Source: Moniliella sp. 'wahieum' (lineage: Eukaryota; Basidiomycota; Moniliellomycetes; Moniliellales; Moniliellaceae). Taken from it: DNA of 64,000 nucleotides. The position numbers and the translations under genes were made by a program. The stretch's first letter is position 1, and the number at the start of each line of letters is the position of its first letter. This document shows, piece after piece, positions 11,929-23,900 of this stretch. The stretch is taken from positions 62,001 to 126,000 of the forward strand of contig RSEE01000097.1 of NCBI GenBank assembly GCA_003971905.1, in the 5' to 3' direction. Below the pieces are notes generated by a model that saw nothing but the letters and a program-made list of their open reading frames with translations, did not search any database and was not told where the DNA came from.

Positions 11929-14015
11929 CGTGCCAATGGACAGTGGGGTGGGCAACGCAAGGGACGATGGAAGCGGCGAGGGACGGGGGGTGTTACAATT
12001 GACGCAGAGGCCAAACCTCCCGTCTGATCTCATGTCAAATCCGTCCCGTCAGCCGATTCGCTGCGAAGGAACCCCGACCAGCTTTCTTTCTCGTGCCGCA
12101 TTCCGGCCGACTTGGGAGCGGCGCCAGTACGCGCCCGTGCCCCGTCTGCCCCGCCATTGTTCACCAACTATTCCCGCGTCCCCCCAGTTGCAATTGCAGA
12201 TCCGCAGCACATAGCGCACAGTGGAAATTTCACTGTTCAAACGGGGCTTGCTTTCGCACTGATCTTTATCCGCGCTCTTCTCTACTCTGCCGTAAAAGGC
12301 CCCGGTCATTGCAACAGGGAGACAAGCGGGAGAATGTGGGGACATTGACGGAAACCACCTTCGTGAAGCGTAGAACGAACAAGTGTAGCCATCATACTCG
12401 TTTTCCGACAGGTGTGTTGAGGCATGTATAGGTAAGGGAGAAAAAATAATGGTGATACAGGTTTGTAGGACTGTGAGGATTGGGTTGTAGTAGCTCTCCC
12501 CGATGTAAACGATAGGCATACTATGCTTCAAAGAACTTCTAATTTGAGGATCGTCACCTGGATGACCAAATTGCTTCCAGTCACCCCCCCTCTTGTCCGC
12601 GTCTCGGGATGTGAATTGCTCTTCGTTTCCTAGAGTATGTGGACCCACCACAACCCTTCCACCCCTTCACCCGCGGCTGCATGTGAATCCGCGATGGGAA
12701 TGTGGGAGTACCAAAGGATCTCCGTCGTGGGGCACTCTTTGGTGTTTCAGCAGATGCCCTCTTTTCTTTCTTTCTACCATTGCATCTTTCTCTTCCATGC
12801 ACGGTCCGGTGTTTTGGCTGGAAAAACTCCACGATGGACACGGTCATGGTATATGGTACCGGAACCGTATTATTATGTGCATACTCTCCTCGAACAACAT
12901 ACACTGGGATCCGCACCCTCCCTTTTGGGCTCTGTTTCTCCGTGCTCGATCACGGCAAATGAGGCTGCTATAATACCCGGAATCATTATTCCCAGCAAGA
13001 ACGATAACGGTTAGCAGTACCATTAAGCGTATATACAGTAGGGGCAGACAACGTATAATAACTGGATCATAGTCAAGGTCGGGGCGTTGAAGAAAGCCCT
13101 GGCCCACCCTCGGGCGCGTCGTCGAACTAGCCGACCGGCCTCGGTCTTGTCATGGCAGACAAAGCGACCCTCAAACCATGCATTACTCCCTTTTTTTCGG
13201 GCGTGGCGATCCTCAAGGATGTATACGTGTACTTACATTCGTCTCGTGTCGTCGTCAAGAGGGGCGGGGGAAACGCATCTACGGTCACATGTCACAGCCG
13301 CTAGCGCAGTAGAGCGTAACGCGCACAAGAATGTCTGTCCATCGAATCGGTGGCACACTTCGAATCTCCCTCCTGCATAAGAACCTGGGGCTATGCTTGC
13401 TCCATGGTTTACGTGGTGAAGATTCGCCGGACAGTAGGAATGGGCCGCGGCCCAAGGTTGAGCAACAGCTAGGTTCCCGGTTCCGCTCCTCGGGCCATCT
13501 GCCTTGGGTCCCCCAACCGCGTCGTCCGTCTGCAAGCATATACGGCACATGCAGACCAGAGCAAAGGGTATCTCGACGTGCGGGTGGTCGGGCACCAAAA
13601 GGAGGGGTAATGACACGTGGGCTTGGTGACCAAAGAAACAAGCCGATAAAGCAAGGTATATAGAGAGCGGCATCTTTCATCGCGAACCAGGCGAATGACG
13701 AATTGGATGGGGAGCGTGGATGGGGGGCGTGGAAGGGAGCGGGGGGGGGTACGCGATGGGTGCCATGAGGTGCTGGGCCTGACTGGTAGAAAAAGAAAAA
13801 GAGCCTCGTCCTGAAGATTGGAGGTAGACTTGGTCGTGCAGTTCCTCCAACGATAAGACAGGAGGGTAACTCGCACGGTTCTCCCTTGTGCTCGCTGCAC
13901 TCGTACCGAGCCCACGATTGGGACTGATTTTCTTCAAATCCAAGGGTAGGCATCCGACTCCCATTGGACCACCTTTTCCACGGCTCTCTTCTACCCTTTG
14001 AACCTTCCGATTGGA
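11929..14015. other. Intergenic region, no supported gene
   Basis: Open frames of 60-250 codons overlap on both strands, show no family pattern and conflict with one another. The stretch next to the ubiquitin-like gene (13.3-14.0 kb, minus) may contain its continuation, but I could not find a catalytic or second domain. Confidence 0.4.
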
Positions 14016-14381
14016 TCACTGGCCATACGCTCTTGACAACCCAGTCCCTTGGCCCGCACCTCGACGAGGCCGGCAGGACCGTTGCTGTTGCATGCTGGCC
14101 GCCCGTTCCTGTGCGGTCAACTGGTCCAGCTGGGCATAGGTCGTACCCAAGACCATGATCTTTTGGCCATCGACCACGCCCAGCGAGGTCAGAGTAGATT
14201 CCGGATCGGCCAGGGGGCTGAGCGCGCCCGCTGTCGTGGTGCCGCGGCCAGGCAAGAGCTTTTGCAGGCTCGGCGGGATACCGGTCGCAGTATGAATGGC
14301 CGCTTTGAGCTGGCCCAAGGTACAGTCGCCCCCCAGTTCAACGGGGTGGGGCCTACCTTGGAACGTGAGGTTGAGCAGCAT
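14016..14381 (-). CDS. Ubiquitin-like-domain protein, possibly truncated
   Basis: Minus-strand ATG 14381. The first ~85 residues form a ubiquitin fold: MLLNLTFQGRPHPVEL, then TLGQLKAAIHTATGIPPSLQ as the helix with KLL after it, and SLGVVDGQKIMVLGTT as the last strand. There is no terminal Gly-Gly, so it is a built-in domain rather than a processed modifier. The next residues (AQLDQLTAQERAASMQQQ) look like the linker of fungal ubiquitin-like/WLM metalloprotease proteins, but no HExxH-type metalloprotease motif is visible in any frame downstream. The frame stops at 14016 and the real gene probably goes on through a frame change. It is divergent from the Rossmann gene at 15049. Confidence 0.55.
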   Translation of the reverse strand: MLLNLTFQGRPHPVELGGDCTLGQLKAAIHTATGIPPSLQKLLPGRGTTTAGALSPLADPESTLTSLGVVDGQKIMVLGTTYAQLDQLTAQERAASMQQQRSCRPRRGAGQGTGLSRAYGQ

Positions 14382-15048
14382 CGCAGTACTGTGGGCTTAA
14401 TAGTAGGCGAGGCGCTCGGGCAGGCCTGATGCTTGAAGAGTGGCGGTGGTGGTTGGGAGAGAAGAAGAAGTCCAACCTGTGCTCACACGAGCTGCCCAAT
14501 TGAGTCCCTGGCGTGGCGGCTGCGGAGGGCGTGACCAACGGGGGTTACGGGGTACGGGGGATGGATGGGACGGGCAGGTCCTATAGCTGTACTAGTACGG
14601 CCAGGGGGTACTGGGTGGCACTTGGGGCAGCCCGGACGTAAGCGCACAAGCGCCGCCTGCGCCGGGTGTAGCAGATGCAAAACCCTAAGGCCTAACCTCA
14701 GCTCCGCCGCTCCGCCTGCCAGACCGTCCAACAACACACAGTGGCGCTGTGCCCGCAGCTGGGGCGCTCGGCTGAGCCTCAGCGTGCTGAGCTGCTTGCT
14801 GCCTGAGGCGCTGAGATCCTGTCGGGCAGCTTGCTGCTTAATTTTTGGTCTGAGGGTTACTCCATTTTGAAAGTTGATGATTCATCTTCCATCTTCCGAT
14901 CCAACACGCAATACAGCTTGCGGTCAGAGTGGCGTGACGTCATCGCTGCTGCGTGATGCAGATGCCTGCTTTCTTCTGCCCCGGTGTTGGTTCCATTAGC
15001 CTCGGTCCACCGCCTCACTCAGCACCCCCCCTCCCCATTGTCCGCGCC
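14382..15048. promoter_or_regulatory. Shared intergenic region between two divergent genes
   Basis: 667 bases separate the minus-strand ubiquitin-like gene from the plus-strand Rossmann gene, so promoters for both should lie here. No clear TATA box or paired motif was found. Confidence 0.4.
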
Positions 15049-16180
15049 ATGGCTGCGACACCCGTCCAGCTTCTCTCCCTCGGCTGTGGATGGACAGGCA
15101 GTTTTCTTCTGCCGCTGCTCGACCGGCAGAAGACCACGTATGCCTTCACCACCACAGCCCCTGCTCCCGCCCCTTCAGCCGTTCCGCCCCCTCCCACCGC
15201 GGCAGACTCGGTTGTTTCGACGCCGCCTCCGTCCTTGGCCGGCCCTCCGCCCAAATTCAATCCCTGGCCCTACTTGCCCCCCTCGGCCCGGTCTCATCAT
15301 TTGACGTTCCGTCTCCCCAGTGATCCGGAGGATGCAGCGTGGGAAGAACTTGTCCGCACCTTGCCCGCCGCCCAGGTCGTGCTCCTCGTCTTCCCCATCA
15401 CTAGTAAAGAAGTGCTTCGCAAGCTCATCCACTTATGAGCAACAACACCCTCATCTGCATTCCTCGTGGATTCAACTGGGCAGCACAGGGCTCTGGAAAG
15501 GTGCGTGGTTGCTCCCGACGCTCTCTAGGCTGGTCGGATCACCGACTCAGACCCAAGTATAGCCAGCTCCAACTGACATGTGTTCCTTTTTTCTTGCCCA
15601 GACGGCTACCACACCCATACTTCTCCCATCGACCCAACCAACGTCCGTGGTCAAGTAGAAGAGGCGTTGCTTGATCTCCACACGGCAGAGCGACCCTGTA
15701 CGGTACTCAACCTGGCGGGGTTGTATGGTCATACCCGTCAGCCACTCAACTTTTTCCGTCGAGCCGTTCGGAGCGCCGAAGCACTCGAGACCAAATCCAG
15801 TCTGCACCTCATCCATGGCCAAGACCTAGCCCGTGCCATCGCCGTCGCCATCACAGCCGTCGCGGGCAGCGTGTCCTCCCCTGGCCTAGGGGGAAAACGG
15901 TGGATCGTGACGGATACCAAGTCGTACGATTGGTGGTACTTGGCCCGCACGTTGCCGCACCAAGCAAGCCGAGAGAACAAAGCGCTATGCAACTTGGTTG
16001 CAGGATGCACTTGATAAGCATGGTGTCACTTCTTCCGCCCGACCCCCTATTGCTCCAGACACCCGCCCTCCGCTAGTGGGGTCCCCAGACCGATTCCACA
16101 TCCTTCTCCGCGTGTTGGATAGCTCAGCGTTTTGGTCCACCTTAGGTATCGAGCCACTGGCTCCCCCTGTGGACGCATAA
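15049..16180 (+). CDS. NAD(P)-binding Rossmann-fold oxidoreductase (YeeZ/atypical SDR type), frame-disrupted
   Basis: ATG 15049 has a strong context (GCCATGG). The N-terminus LLSLGCGWTGSFLLPLL is a dinucleotide-binding beta-alpha turn with a G-C-G-W-T-G loop. A Pro-rich insert follows, then VVLLVFPITS, LGSTGLWKDGYHTH, TPTNxR-like PIDPTNVRGQVEEALL, VLNLAGLYG and LHLIHGQDLARAIAVAI, the order expected for YeeZ-type extended dehydrogenases of unknown substrate. The intron is 15501-15601 (101 nt, GTGCGT...CCCAG) and joins W-K to D-G-Y. Frame changes occur near 15430 (before YEQQHP) and near 15990, after which WLQDALDKHG runs to the stop at 16180. The family is well supported; the reaction is not known. 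Confidence 0.75.
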
Positions 16181-18559
16181 GTCCTACCCGCTGCATTTCC
16201 CCTCATTTTCCCACTCCAGTCCCTGTATAACGTTCAAGCGCGCTTCAACGTTCATGTACGTTCATGGTTCAAGCTCCAAGCTCCAAGCTTCCAGCGTACT
16301 TGGCAGGTTTCCAGGGCATATAGTAGGGATAGCTTTTTGGCCCAGCAAGAACCGCTATATACTAGCTATGCGGAAATCACACTCGTCAACAGCTATCATC
16401 AAGTATCATCGAATCATCCACAGACCATCTCATCTCTCTTCCCTTATAATGTGAGTGGGTCCGTTTCTCTCGCGAACGTTATCAATCACCGGCACGATAG
16501 ACCAGCCGTTTCGATCATTAAATTTCCCGGGGTCCTGGTAGTAGGCTTTTCGATGGTGATGAACAAACTTCTGCACGTTGGGCCGCTTGGGACGGGGCGC
16601 CCGAATGGTCGTGTGGTAGTGCATATACATGTACAGTTGTTGCGTACGTTGCGATGATCGAAGAGAGGTGACCTCTTACTGTGGTTACCGGTTACCGGTT
16701 GTGCGTCTTCCTGGGCGTCTTCTCTCAGCTCGTCAAAAATACGAGTCATGTTCAACGTTACCGGCGTTACGCGTTACGAGGCAACCCAGTAATCATGTAT
16801 CAGTGCATCAACAGCATCAACACCACGCATCGCGCATCACGCATCGCCTCAAGCTACTTCGACTTACAGTTGTGGTACGGAAGGGTACAGAAGGTACAGA
16901 TCTCAGAGCGTTCAAACTGAATACTCAAACTGAGTAACTGAGTTCAATACCAACAACACTCAACGTTGAATCGCTGGCAAAATTAAGCCACGTCGGAAAT
17001 TTTGTCCTTCTCGGTCGGACTCGCACAGGTAGTGGGTTGTGTTTGCACGCGCTGATGAGCGTTGTTCGTTAGCGGCCGGGCAGTGGGGGAAGAAAGGTCT
17101 GGAAGAATAGTTTTGGTCGCCACAACACGAATAAGTCAAAGGTGAGGTCACCCGTGAGAGACCGAGGGACGAGAGAGCCAAAAAGAATGCTTCGTGTTGA
17201 CTGTGATCCTCAGGCTCCCAGTCGGTAGACCAGGTTCGCCTCGGTTCCATCGGCTTCCACGCTGACGTCCCTGCGTGTCACTGTCCCTGTGCCCTGCACT
17301 CTCCTGTGTGACTCACTGTCCCTGTGCCTAGTCCGGCCTCCTATATAGATGCCTCTGTACCCAGACCCAACTCTGGCTCCAATCCATCACCTTCTCCTCA
17401 TCCTTCTGCCCGTCCGGCTCCCTAGGCCAACACTTCGTTCGTCTTTGCAAACTATTACTACTGGTAGTAAAATTGCTTGCGTTTTTCTCTTTATAGTTTC
17501 TTAGTTTTGAGATTTGAGATCTGAGATACGCCGCTGCCGTAGTCCTACGTACTCAGGCTGAGTTCAGCGCTTCGACCGACACCTACGTACCTACTCCACA
17601 CCCCTTTCACAGAAGTCCACAACCAAGCTCCGATTGGTCCACGCTGTCCTGGTCCTACGTACACGTGCGCCTCGGTGTCTCAGACAAGCGTATATAGCCC
17701 AACACGCTACACCACGTTATACCACACGCTACACCTGCTACACCCATCCGGCCCCCAACCTCTCTATATATTATACTACCACCATCATCCATCACCATCC
17801 TACTTCGTTTCCCGTCTCTCGGTGGGTGTCAGTGCATGCAGCAAAGTAGGCCGCAACAGGTCACAGCATTGGCGGTAGTGCCTGGTGGTGCACCTATCCG
17901 ATTTCTTGCCTTGTCTTATCGATTATCTCACCCTTATCGATTACCTACCAGAATCCTGCTTTGATCTTCAAGCTTCAACATAGACGACATAACAAGACCG
18001 TATAGTTCTCTCAGGCCTCAGGGCTTCAGCGCGCCTTCAGCCCAGACCTGTGGCATGTGTGACATGAGAGACCTATAAGCGCGGCCGGAGCGCGGCCGGA
18101 GTGCGGCCTGAACATCAGAACGCGGCCTAGGTGTGCTTGAGCGTCTGAACCCGAGGCCCAACAGAGGCCAGCGGCTTTTCATCTTGAAGATCAAAGCTTA
18201 TTGGCATCTGAGAAGTAGAATAGAGATACACCTGTGATGTTGATGAATGATTTTGTGGCGTGCGTGCGTGCGGGATTAACTTATCGATTGAGTATGGATG
18301 GTTCTCGGCCTTCGGGTTTTAACGAGGCCGGCTAGGCGCTAGGGGCTTAGGAAGCTGGGTGGCAGAAGGGGCAGATCTACATAACTCAGTTGCGCATGCG
18401 CCCCGGTCCCGAAGTACGAGTGGGATGCATGCGACAGTGTAACACTGAGTACTGCGTACTGGTACTGTGACTGCACTCAAGACGGGTTTAGGGCTTAGCA
18501 GGGCACTGGGAAGATGGAGTTTCGAGGCTTTCTTCGGCGCCGCCATCCGTTTGCACTCG

Positions 18560-18593
18560 GGGCCGCACTTGGCCGCACTTGGCCGCACATTGC
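18560..18593 (+). repeat. 11-base tandem repeat
   Basis: Three copies of GGCCGCACTTG in a row. A related GGCCG-rich tandem (GCGCGGCCGGA) lies at 18077-18105. Confidence 0.75.
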
Positions 18594-18656
18594 TCCCTTT
18601 GAAACCGCGCACGCCGGCGATCAATGATCGAATGATCCGTGCTTGTCAAACTGCGT

Positions 18657-18785
18657 GACGCATGACGCATGATGCACGATGCATGACGAACAACTCAACT
18701 GGGGACCAGTGACCGGTGACCTGTGACCTGTGATTAATGATTGATTAATGATTCACCGATGATTAATGATTAATGATTAATGATT
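18657..18785 (+). repeat. Compound GANNNNT heptad array (clearest example)
   Basis: Units in strict 7-base register: GACGCAT x2, GATGCAC, GATGCAT, GACGAAC (18657-18691). After a 12-base gap come GACCAGT, GACCGGT, GACCTGT x2 and GATTAAT (18704-18738), then further GATTAAT copies at 18743, 18761, 18768 and 18775. The register holds across changes of the inner tetramer from CCGG to CCTG to TTAA, so this is not simple amplification of one unit. Confidence 0.9.
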
Positions 18786-19110
18786 GCAGTTAGACCTACG
18801 TAGCATCCGCTTCAGCCACACACTTGATAGAGTGGGGCCGCGCTGTATATTCGCTTTTACCTGTTTTTATACGTTGCTAGGCACTATAATTACCGGCTAC
18901 TTTTAGGTCCTGGTAGTATAGGCTCAAAACTGGAAGATGTGCCGCTACGTAGGAACTGGACAGAGGCTCGTAGATGGAGCATTCTTGGCATATGGCAGCA
19001 GGTTCCTCTGCTACCGGCTACCGTTGCTCGTCGCGTCGCCGCCATATATGCAACGGTTTGCGCAGTTCCCGCTTTAGATGCTTGGCAGTGTCTCTGAATC
19101 TGAAGTTGCC

Positions 19111-19138
19111 ACTCGTCACGCGTCACACGTCACGCGTC
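19111..19138 (-). repeat. GANNNNT heptad array, opposite orientation
   Basis: Plus strand reads ACTCGTC, ACGCGTC, ACACGTC, ACGCGTC, the reverse complement of the GANNNNT pattern; four units in register. Confidence 0.8.
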
Positions 19139-19298
19139 AGGCCTGAGGCTCAGAACGCGCATTGAACTTCTTGTTGCCATCCTTTTCGACCCGCGCGCGA
19201 ATGTTTGTGCTACGTTTGGTTGCTGCTGTGGACAGCTTAGAAGGGCTGCGCAGAGATAGAGGATCTTTCCATAAAATGCGGGAGGACGTGTGGCGCGT

Positions 19299-19319
19299 GA
19301 CGTGTGAGATCTGAGATAC
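19299..19319 (+). repeat. GANNNNT heptad array, mixed units
   Basis: GACGTGT, GAGATCT and GAGATAC are contiguous and in register. Confidence 0.65.
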
Positions 19320-19731
19320 GACAACATTACGTGCAAGCCTCTCCGATATGGCGCATGATGCAGAATGTCGGGATGGTTTAGAAGGAGTTGGATTAAAGAT
19401 GTTTGCTGATGCACTGATGTGGAGAGGCGCCCAGAGGGGCTGTGTGGTGCCACTCGACACGGCACGGAACGGATGTATTGAGTACTGATATACTGATAGA
19501 AGAGGTGGATTTTGTTGGATTGATTTTGTGCGTGCATAGCGACCGTGTGGACCTCGGAGAGAAGAGGCGGAGACGGTGGGGGAAAGTGTGGAATCCGCAT
19601 GTGTACCCTGTACGCCTCCTCCATATGTCGCATGGCGCAGTGCCTTGAAAGCGTGCGTGAGCATGCAAAAGGACATGTGACAAGTACTATCCCGACGCAT
19701 TGCGTGACACATGACACATTGTGGCACTAAT

Positions 19732-19773
19732 GACATGGACATGTGACATGTGACATGTGACATGATGACACGT
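19732..19773 (+). repeat. GACATGT heptad array
   Basis: A truncated GACATG, three perfect GACATGT units (19738-19758), a slipped copy and a final GACACGT. The inner palindrome is ACATGT. Confidence 0.85.
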
Positions 19774-20171
19774 GATGGGGAGGCAGTTATCACATGTCAA
19801 TCTTAGGCGGCACCTGTGGGGGCGTGTGGACATGAGGCCGAGGCATGATGCATGAAGGTGAAAAGCAGATGGGGTTAGAGAGGGTCTGGACGATCGATTG
19901 CGGTCGAGAGATAGGCGTTGGTGATAGGAAGCAAGACGAATTAAAGGCTACAGGAGAAGGCTACGTCGGTGGCTTACGCGTGTACGCGCGCAGCAGCAGT
20001 GTTCGGAGCCCGCAGTGCCTCGGGACCACTGACTAGTGAGGCCGGAAGTGCCCCGCGATGGGTGAAGCCAGTCACCAGCATCGTCGCAACAGAACGCGGA
20101 GCACGTACTGTAACAAAACGCGGGCCGGTGGAGCTCTCAGTCTGAGCGCTGAGGCTGAGCAGCGTAAGAGT

Positions 20172-20192
20172 GACTAGTGACTAGTGACTAGT
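20172..20192 (+). repeat. GACTAGT heptad array
   Basis: Three perfect units; palindrome ACTAGT. Confidence 0.85.
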
Positions 20193-20355
20193 GAGCCCGT
20201 GGCGTGCATCGGAAGGTCGTCGATGGTTTTGATGATCGGTATCGATGCTGGTGTGGTTAGAATGGCAGGCGATAGGGGGAGGCGAGCGTGTGACATGTGA
20301 TTGAAGAACAGGGTGTTCACTGGTACGTTCAGTACGTTCCGTACGCAGTCTCAGT

Positions 20356-20439
20356 GACCTGTGACCGGTGACCTGTGACCGGTGACCTGTGACATGCGGC
20401 ATGTGATGGATGATGCATGATGGTTGATGGTTGATGGTC
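20356..20439 (+). repeat. Compound GANNNNT heptad array, 12 units
   Basis: GACCTGT and GACCGGT alternate five times (20356-20390). Then GACATGC, GGCATGT, GATGGAT, GATGCAT, GATGGTT x2 and GATGGTC continue with no loss of the 7-base register. Confidence 0.9.
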
Positions 20440-20620
20440 GCAGATATGATGCATGACATGCATGATGCGCCACGAGCGGCAGCACATCCAGTGCGGGGGG
20501 AAGTGCGCGCTGGTGGGCGGGGGCAAGGGGGCGGTGTGCGCGCTGGGTGGCGCCCAAATCGTGATCGGAGGCGCAGGACCCTGGAGGCTTGACACGCGCG
20601 CCGTGCTGGGCCGAGCGGAG

Positions 20621-20641
20621 GATCGATGATCGATGATCGAT
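20621..20641 (+). repeat. GATCGAT heptad array
   Basis: Three perfect units; palindrome ATCGAT. The same unit occurs at 33690-33703, 52881-52908 and 53226-53246. Confidence 0.85.
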
Positions 20642-20934
20642 GAGGGTGAGCAGGGCGCTGGGTCGCCTGAGGCCTTCGAGGCGGAGCGGCGCAACCGCAT
20701 CAGACCGTATCCGAGACAGACCGGGGGGTTAATGGAGTCTTTTCATGCTCTCCACGCGATGCCATCTGCGCCATGGGCGGCGCCGCTCTTGGGGCGGCCA
20801 GTCCGTCACCATTAATCCACGGCCCACAGCCCGCGCTTCTGCCCTTCTCCCCCTCCTCTTCTTCCCCCGCCACCCCACCACCACTACCACGTCGCCACCC
20901 CCCCCTTCTCCAATAGCTGCTGCTCTCCACGACG

Positions 20935-23900
20935 ATGCGCATGCGTCGCACCTCCAACAAGCCCGCCTCCGTCCCAGCACACAGCGTGTCCAGTCCCGCA
21001 TTCATCCCCACACTGCCGGCGCCCCGCCTCCCCCGTCCCCTGCCCTTGCCGCTCTTGAATCAGCCCGAGCCTATGCTGCAGAAGTGACTCCGTGGGAATT
21101 GGAACAGGGTGGTGCGTACAGTCTTCTCCCTCCCCCCTCCCGGAATGGCCCTAAGCTGACGACATAACCGTTGCTCCCCCAGGCATCTACCATCCATCCT
21201 CTTCGCCCTCTGGTATGCTCTCCTCTAGCACGCCTGCATCTGCACCCGCATCTGTACCCTCATCTGCCCCTGCGCACGCCTCACCCTTGAAACGCCTTGA
21301 CCAGCGCCGCTCTGACCGCCAAGGGTCTGCTCAGCTCTCCCCTGCAGGCTCTGCTCCGCCTGGCAAACGTTCCAGCCGCTTCGCTAGTCTACTCGGGCGG
21401 AGAGAGCGGATCAACTCGGCTACTAGCCTCACTACCCCAACTCCCCTCCAGCAGCCCATCTCCCCTTGCCTTACGCCCTCCCAGCGCCCTCGACGTACCA
21501 ATCGGGAAACTCTAATACCAGCTTCGACCTTGTCCCCAACCTCTCCACAGGCCGCCTAACACTTTCTCACAGTGTGGACAACTCGACGCTTGCGTCCTCC
21601 TCCGAGTGTGCGTCACTTAACAGCCATTCCCGCAGCCAAACCCATCTGGCCACATCTACTTCCGAACGTCAACCCAGCAAGGTACTGAGTGGGGTACCCA
21701 TCCAGTCTGTGCTGGATGTGCATGACGAACCCGAGTGCCCCATTTGTCTCGAGGCTCTGTCGCTTCGGCTCAAGGGAGAGAGGCAACATGTCGTGCCCAA
21801 CTGCGGTCATGCCATGCACCACGACTGTTTTACCGCTGTCTATGGGGATCCCAAAACAGTGCTGGCCGCGCAAGAGCGAAAGAGCGGGTTAGGTGTTGCG
21901 CAAGCAATCCACTGGCCCTATGGCCGGTGACGACGAACTGCTGTGCCACGTGTGTCGCAAACAAATTGTCCTCGGTGGAGAACGAACAACGATCTCCAAA
22001 TCGGCTGCGCTAATGGGGTCGGTTCTTCCTTCCTCCCGCACATCTCTCTCCTCTGAGGCATCCTCCAGTCGCGCCCCCACATCCAACCTCACTGGAGACG
22101 ACAAGGTCGAGCCGGTGCGGATGGGGAAAACCATTATTCAGCCTGAGCTGAGCGTGACAAGTGATTTTGCACCCATCTGTCGACGTGAACCTGGCCCGGA
22201 TGGACTGCAACGATTCAACCTCCTCTTGACTGTATCTGTACCGGGAAGGAGTCTGCGCACGAGTATGGCCCGGGACCTGGCCGCACCCCCAACGTCACGG
22301 GAGCAGTGGACTCTCCAGCCGCCCGCTTAGCATTGCCTCCACCACCACCATTGCCGCATTGACCCACCGTGCCCCCCGTACCCCTCCACTACCAGCTGCG
22401 TCTCCCCTGACTCCAAGTCCAGAATGGACGAGTGTGTCGGAAGAGCACACCAAAAAGCTTTACGCGCTCCTTGAAGAAGGCAGTGATTCTCCATTGCCGA
22501 GCCCTGCTGGACCGTCGCTAACGGGTGAAGCATTGCGCGACCAAGTCAAACTGGACATTAACGAGCGTATCGTTGATTGGAAAGGTCACCATCTCGAGCA
22601 CTTTGGCGAACTGCACTACTTTGACACGCTGGACGTGTTCCAAGATACAACCGTGCGACAATTTGGGGTCTACTTGTTTGAAGAAGCACTTTTGTGTACG
22701 CTCGAGGACAGGAGGAAGCGAGTGAGCCGATACTTGAGCGTTCCCCACTCGCTCATGGACGATGCACTGCCTACTACCCCACCTTCGGTCCGCGCTCCCT
22801 CTGTACTTAAGCTCAAGGGACGGATTTACCTCCGCCACATCCGCTCCGTCGTCAATACTTCTTCCCCTACTCAGCCCGCTCTGAGCATCAAAATGATTGA
22901 CGATACTCTGTCTGACTTTGTGATGGTTTTCCATTCGAACCAGCAAGCTCACCTGTGGAAAAACGATTGGAGGCGTTGATTTATCACCTGCAAAACCCTG
23001 GTGAAAAAGTACCCCTTCCCCGTGGACACGACCTCACGGGGCGCACAGAGGAGATGATCTCTACACCCGGGTCATCATCCCCTTGCTTCACCCCACGGAA
23101 TCGAGGACGATATCATGTCTCCTTCCCCTGACTCGCCAGGCAAGAAACAGTATCGCTTATCTCGTGCCTCGTCAGGGGGGAAATCGGCAACACTTTCCAC
23201 CTCACGATCCTTGCCGCCTCCATCGCCTCAAACTGCTCTGCCACCCATCCCGCGCCCGACGGATCCCATGGACCGTTACGCCTTTGCTCCTGAAGTCCCA
23301 CACGAGGCACCGATCTCTACCCCCACGCACCCATTGACTTGGTCTTTGTAGTGGCCATCCCCTCTGCACAAGGAGGGCTGAATCCCCAAGACGCACTCCA
23401 GCTCGGCATGCTCCGGTCTACGTTGCTCTTCCTTTTGGATACAGTAGGAGATAAGAGCAGGGTGAGCCTGGTTGTCTACCATCCCGCACTCTGCTCCGAG
23501 GGTGGATTCATCGCCATCGCCAACGCTCTGCTGCGCCCTGGCTTGCCCTCCAGTCGCGAGACGCTGATGGCCTTTTTGGATTTGCTGACCACAGCTACGC
23601 TGACACGATGGGTGCGTATGCAGAGGACCTGACCCAGCTGGGGGGAACCTGCGATCGGATCGATACAGCTGCGGCGCTGAATGTGGGTCTGGACGTGATG
23701 CTACAGCGGACGAGCCGGAACCCCGTGTCGGCAATTTTGATGGTGGACGATTGCCCTACGGGACCGCGCCGTACGGCCATGGACCTCGTCTTGTCCCGTG
23801 CCGAGATAGCCAGTTGTCCTGTCCACTGTTTCGGCCTGGGGCCGCGCACGATCCTAGCTCCCTCTGGCTGATTGCGTCCCACACCAAGGGCTCGTACACA

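Larger units (their letters stand above)
16181..20934. other. 4.7-kb gene-poor, repeat-rich stretch
   Basis: No supported coding region. CCAAT- and TATA-like words occur at 17340-17350 and 17631-17770 without a following gene. The right half holds the densest group of 7-base arrays in the window. A 96-codon minus-strand frame at 16960-17250 and one of 195-218 codons at 19130-19793 run through repeats and are not credible genes. Confidence 0.55.

Noticed and set aside
19130..19793. 195-218-codon overlapping minus-strand frames
   Set aside because: They run through GACATGT and ACGCGTC heptad arrays and have repeat-derived composition; no family pattern.
20356..20439. Regular repeats considered as a CRISPR-like array
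   Set aside because: Units are 7 bases and contiguous, with no spacers, and the genome is fungal.
20745..21001. Arg/Gly-rich minus-strand frames
   Set aside because: Shadow of the Pro/Ser-rich leader of scaffold copy 1.
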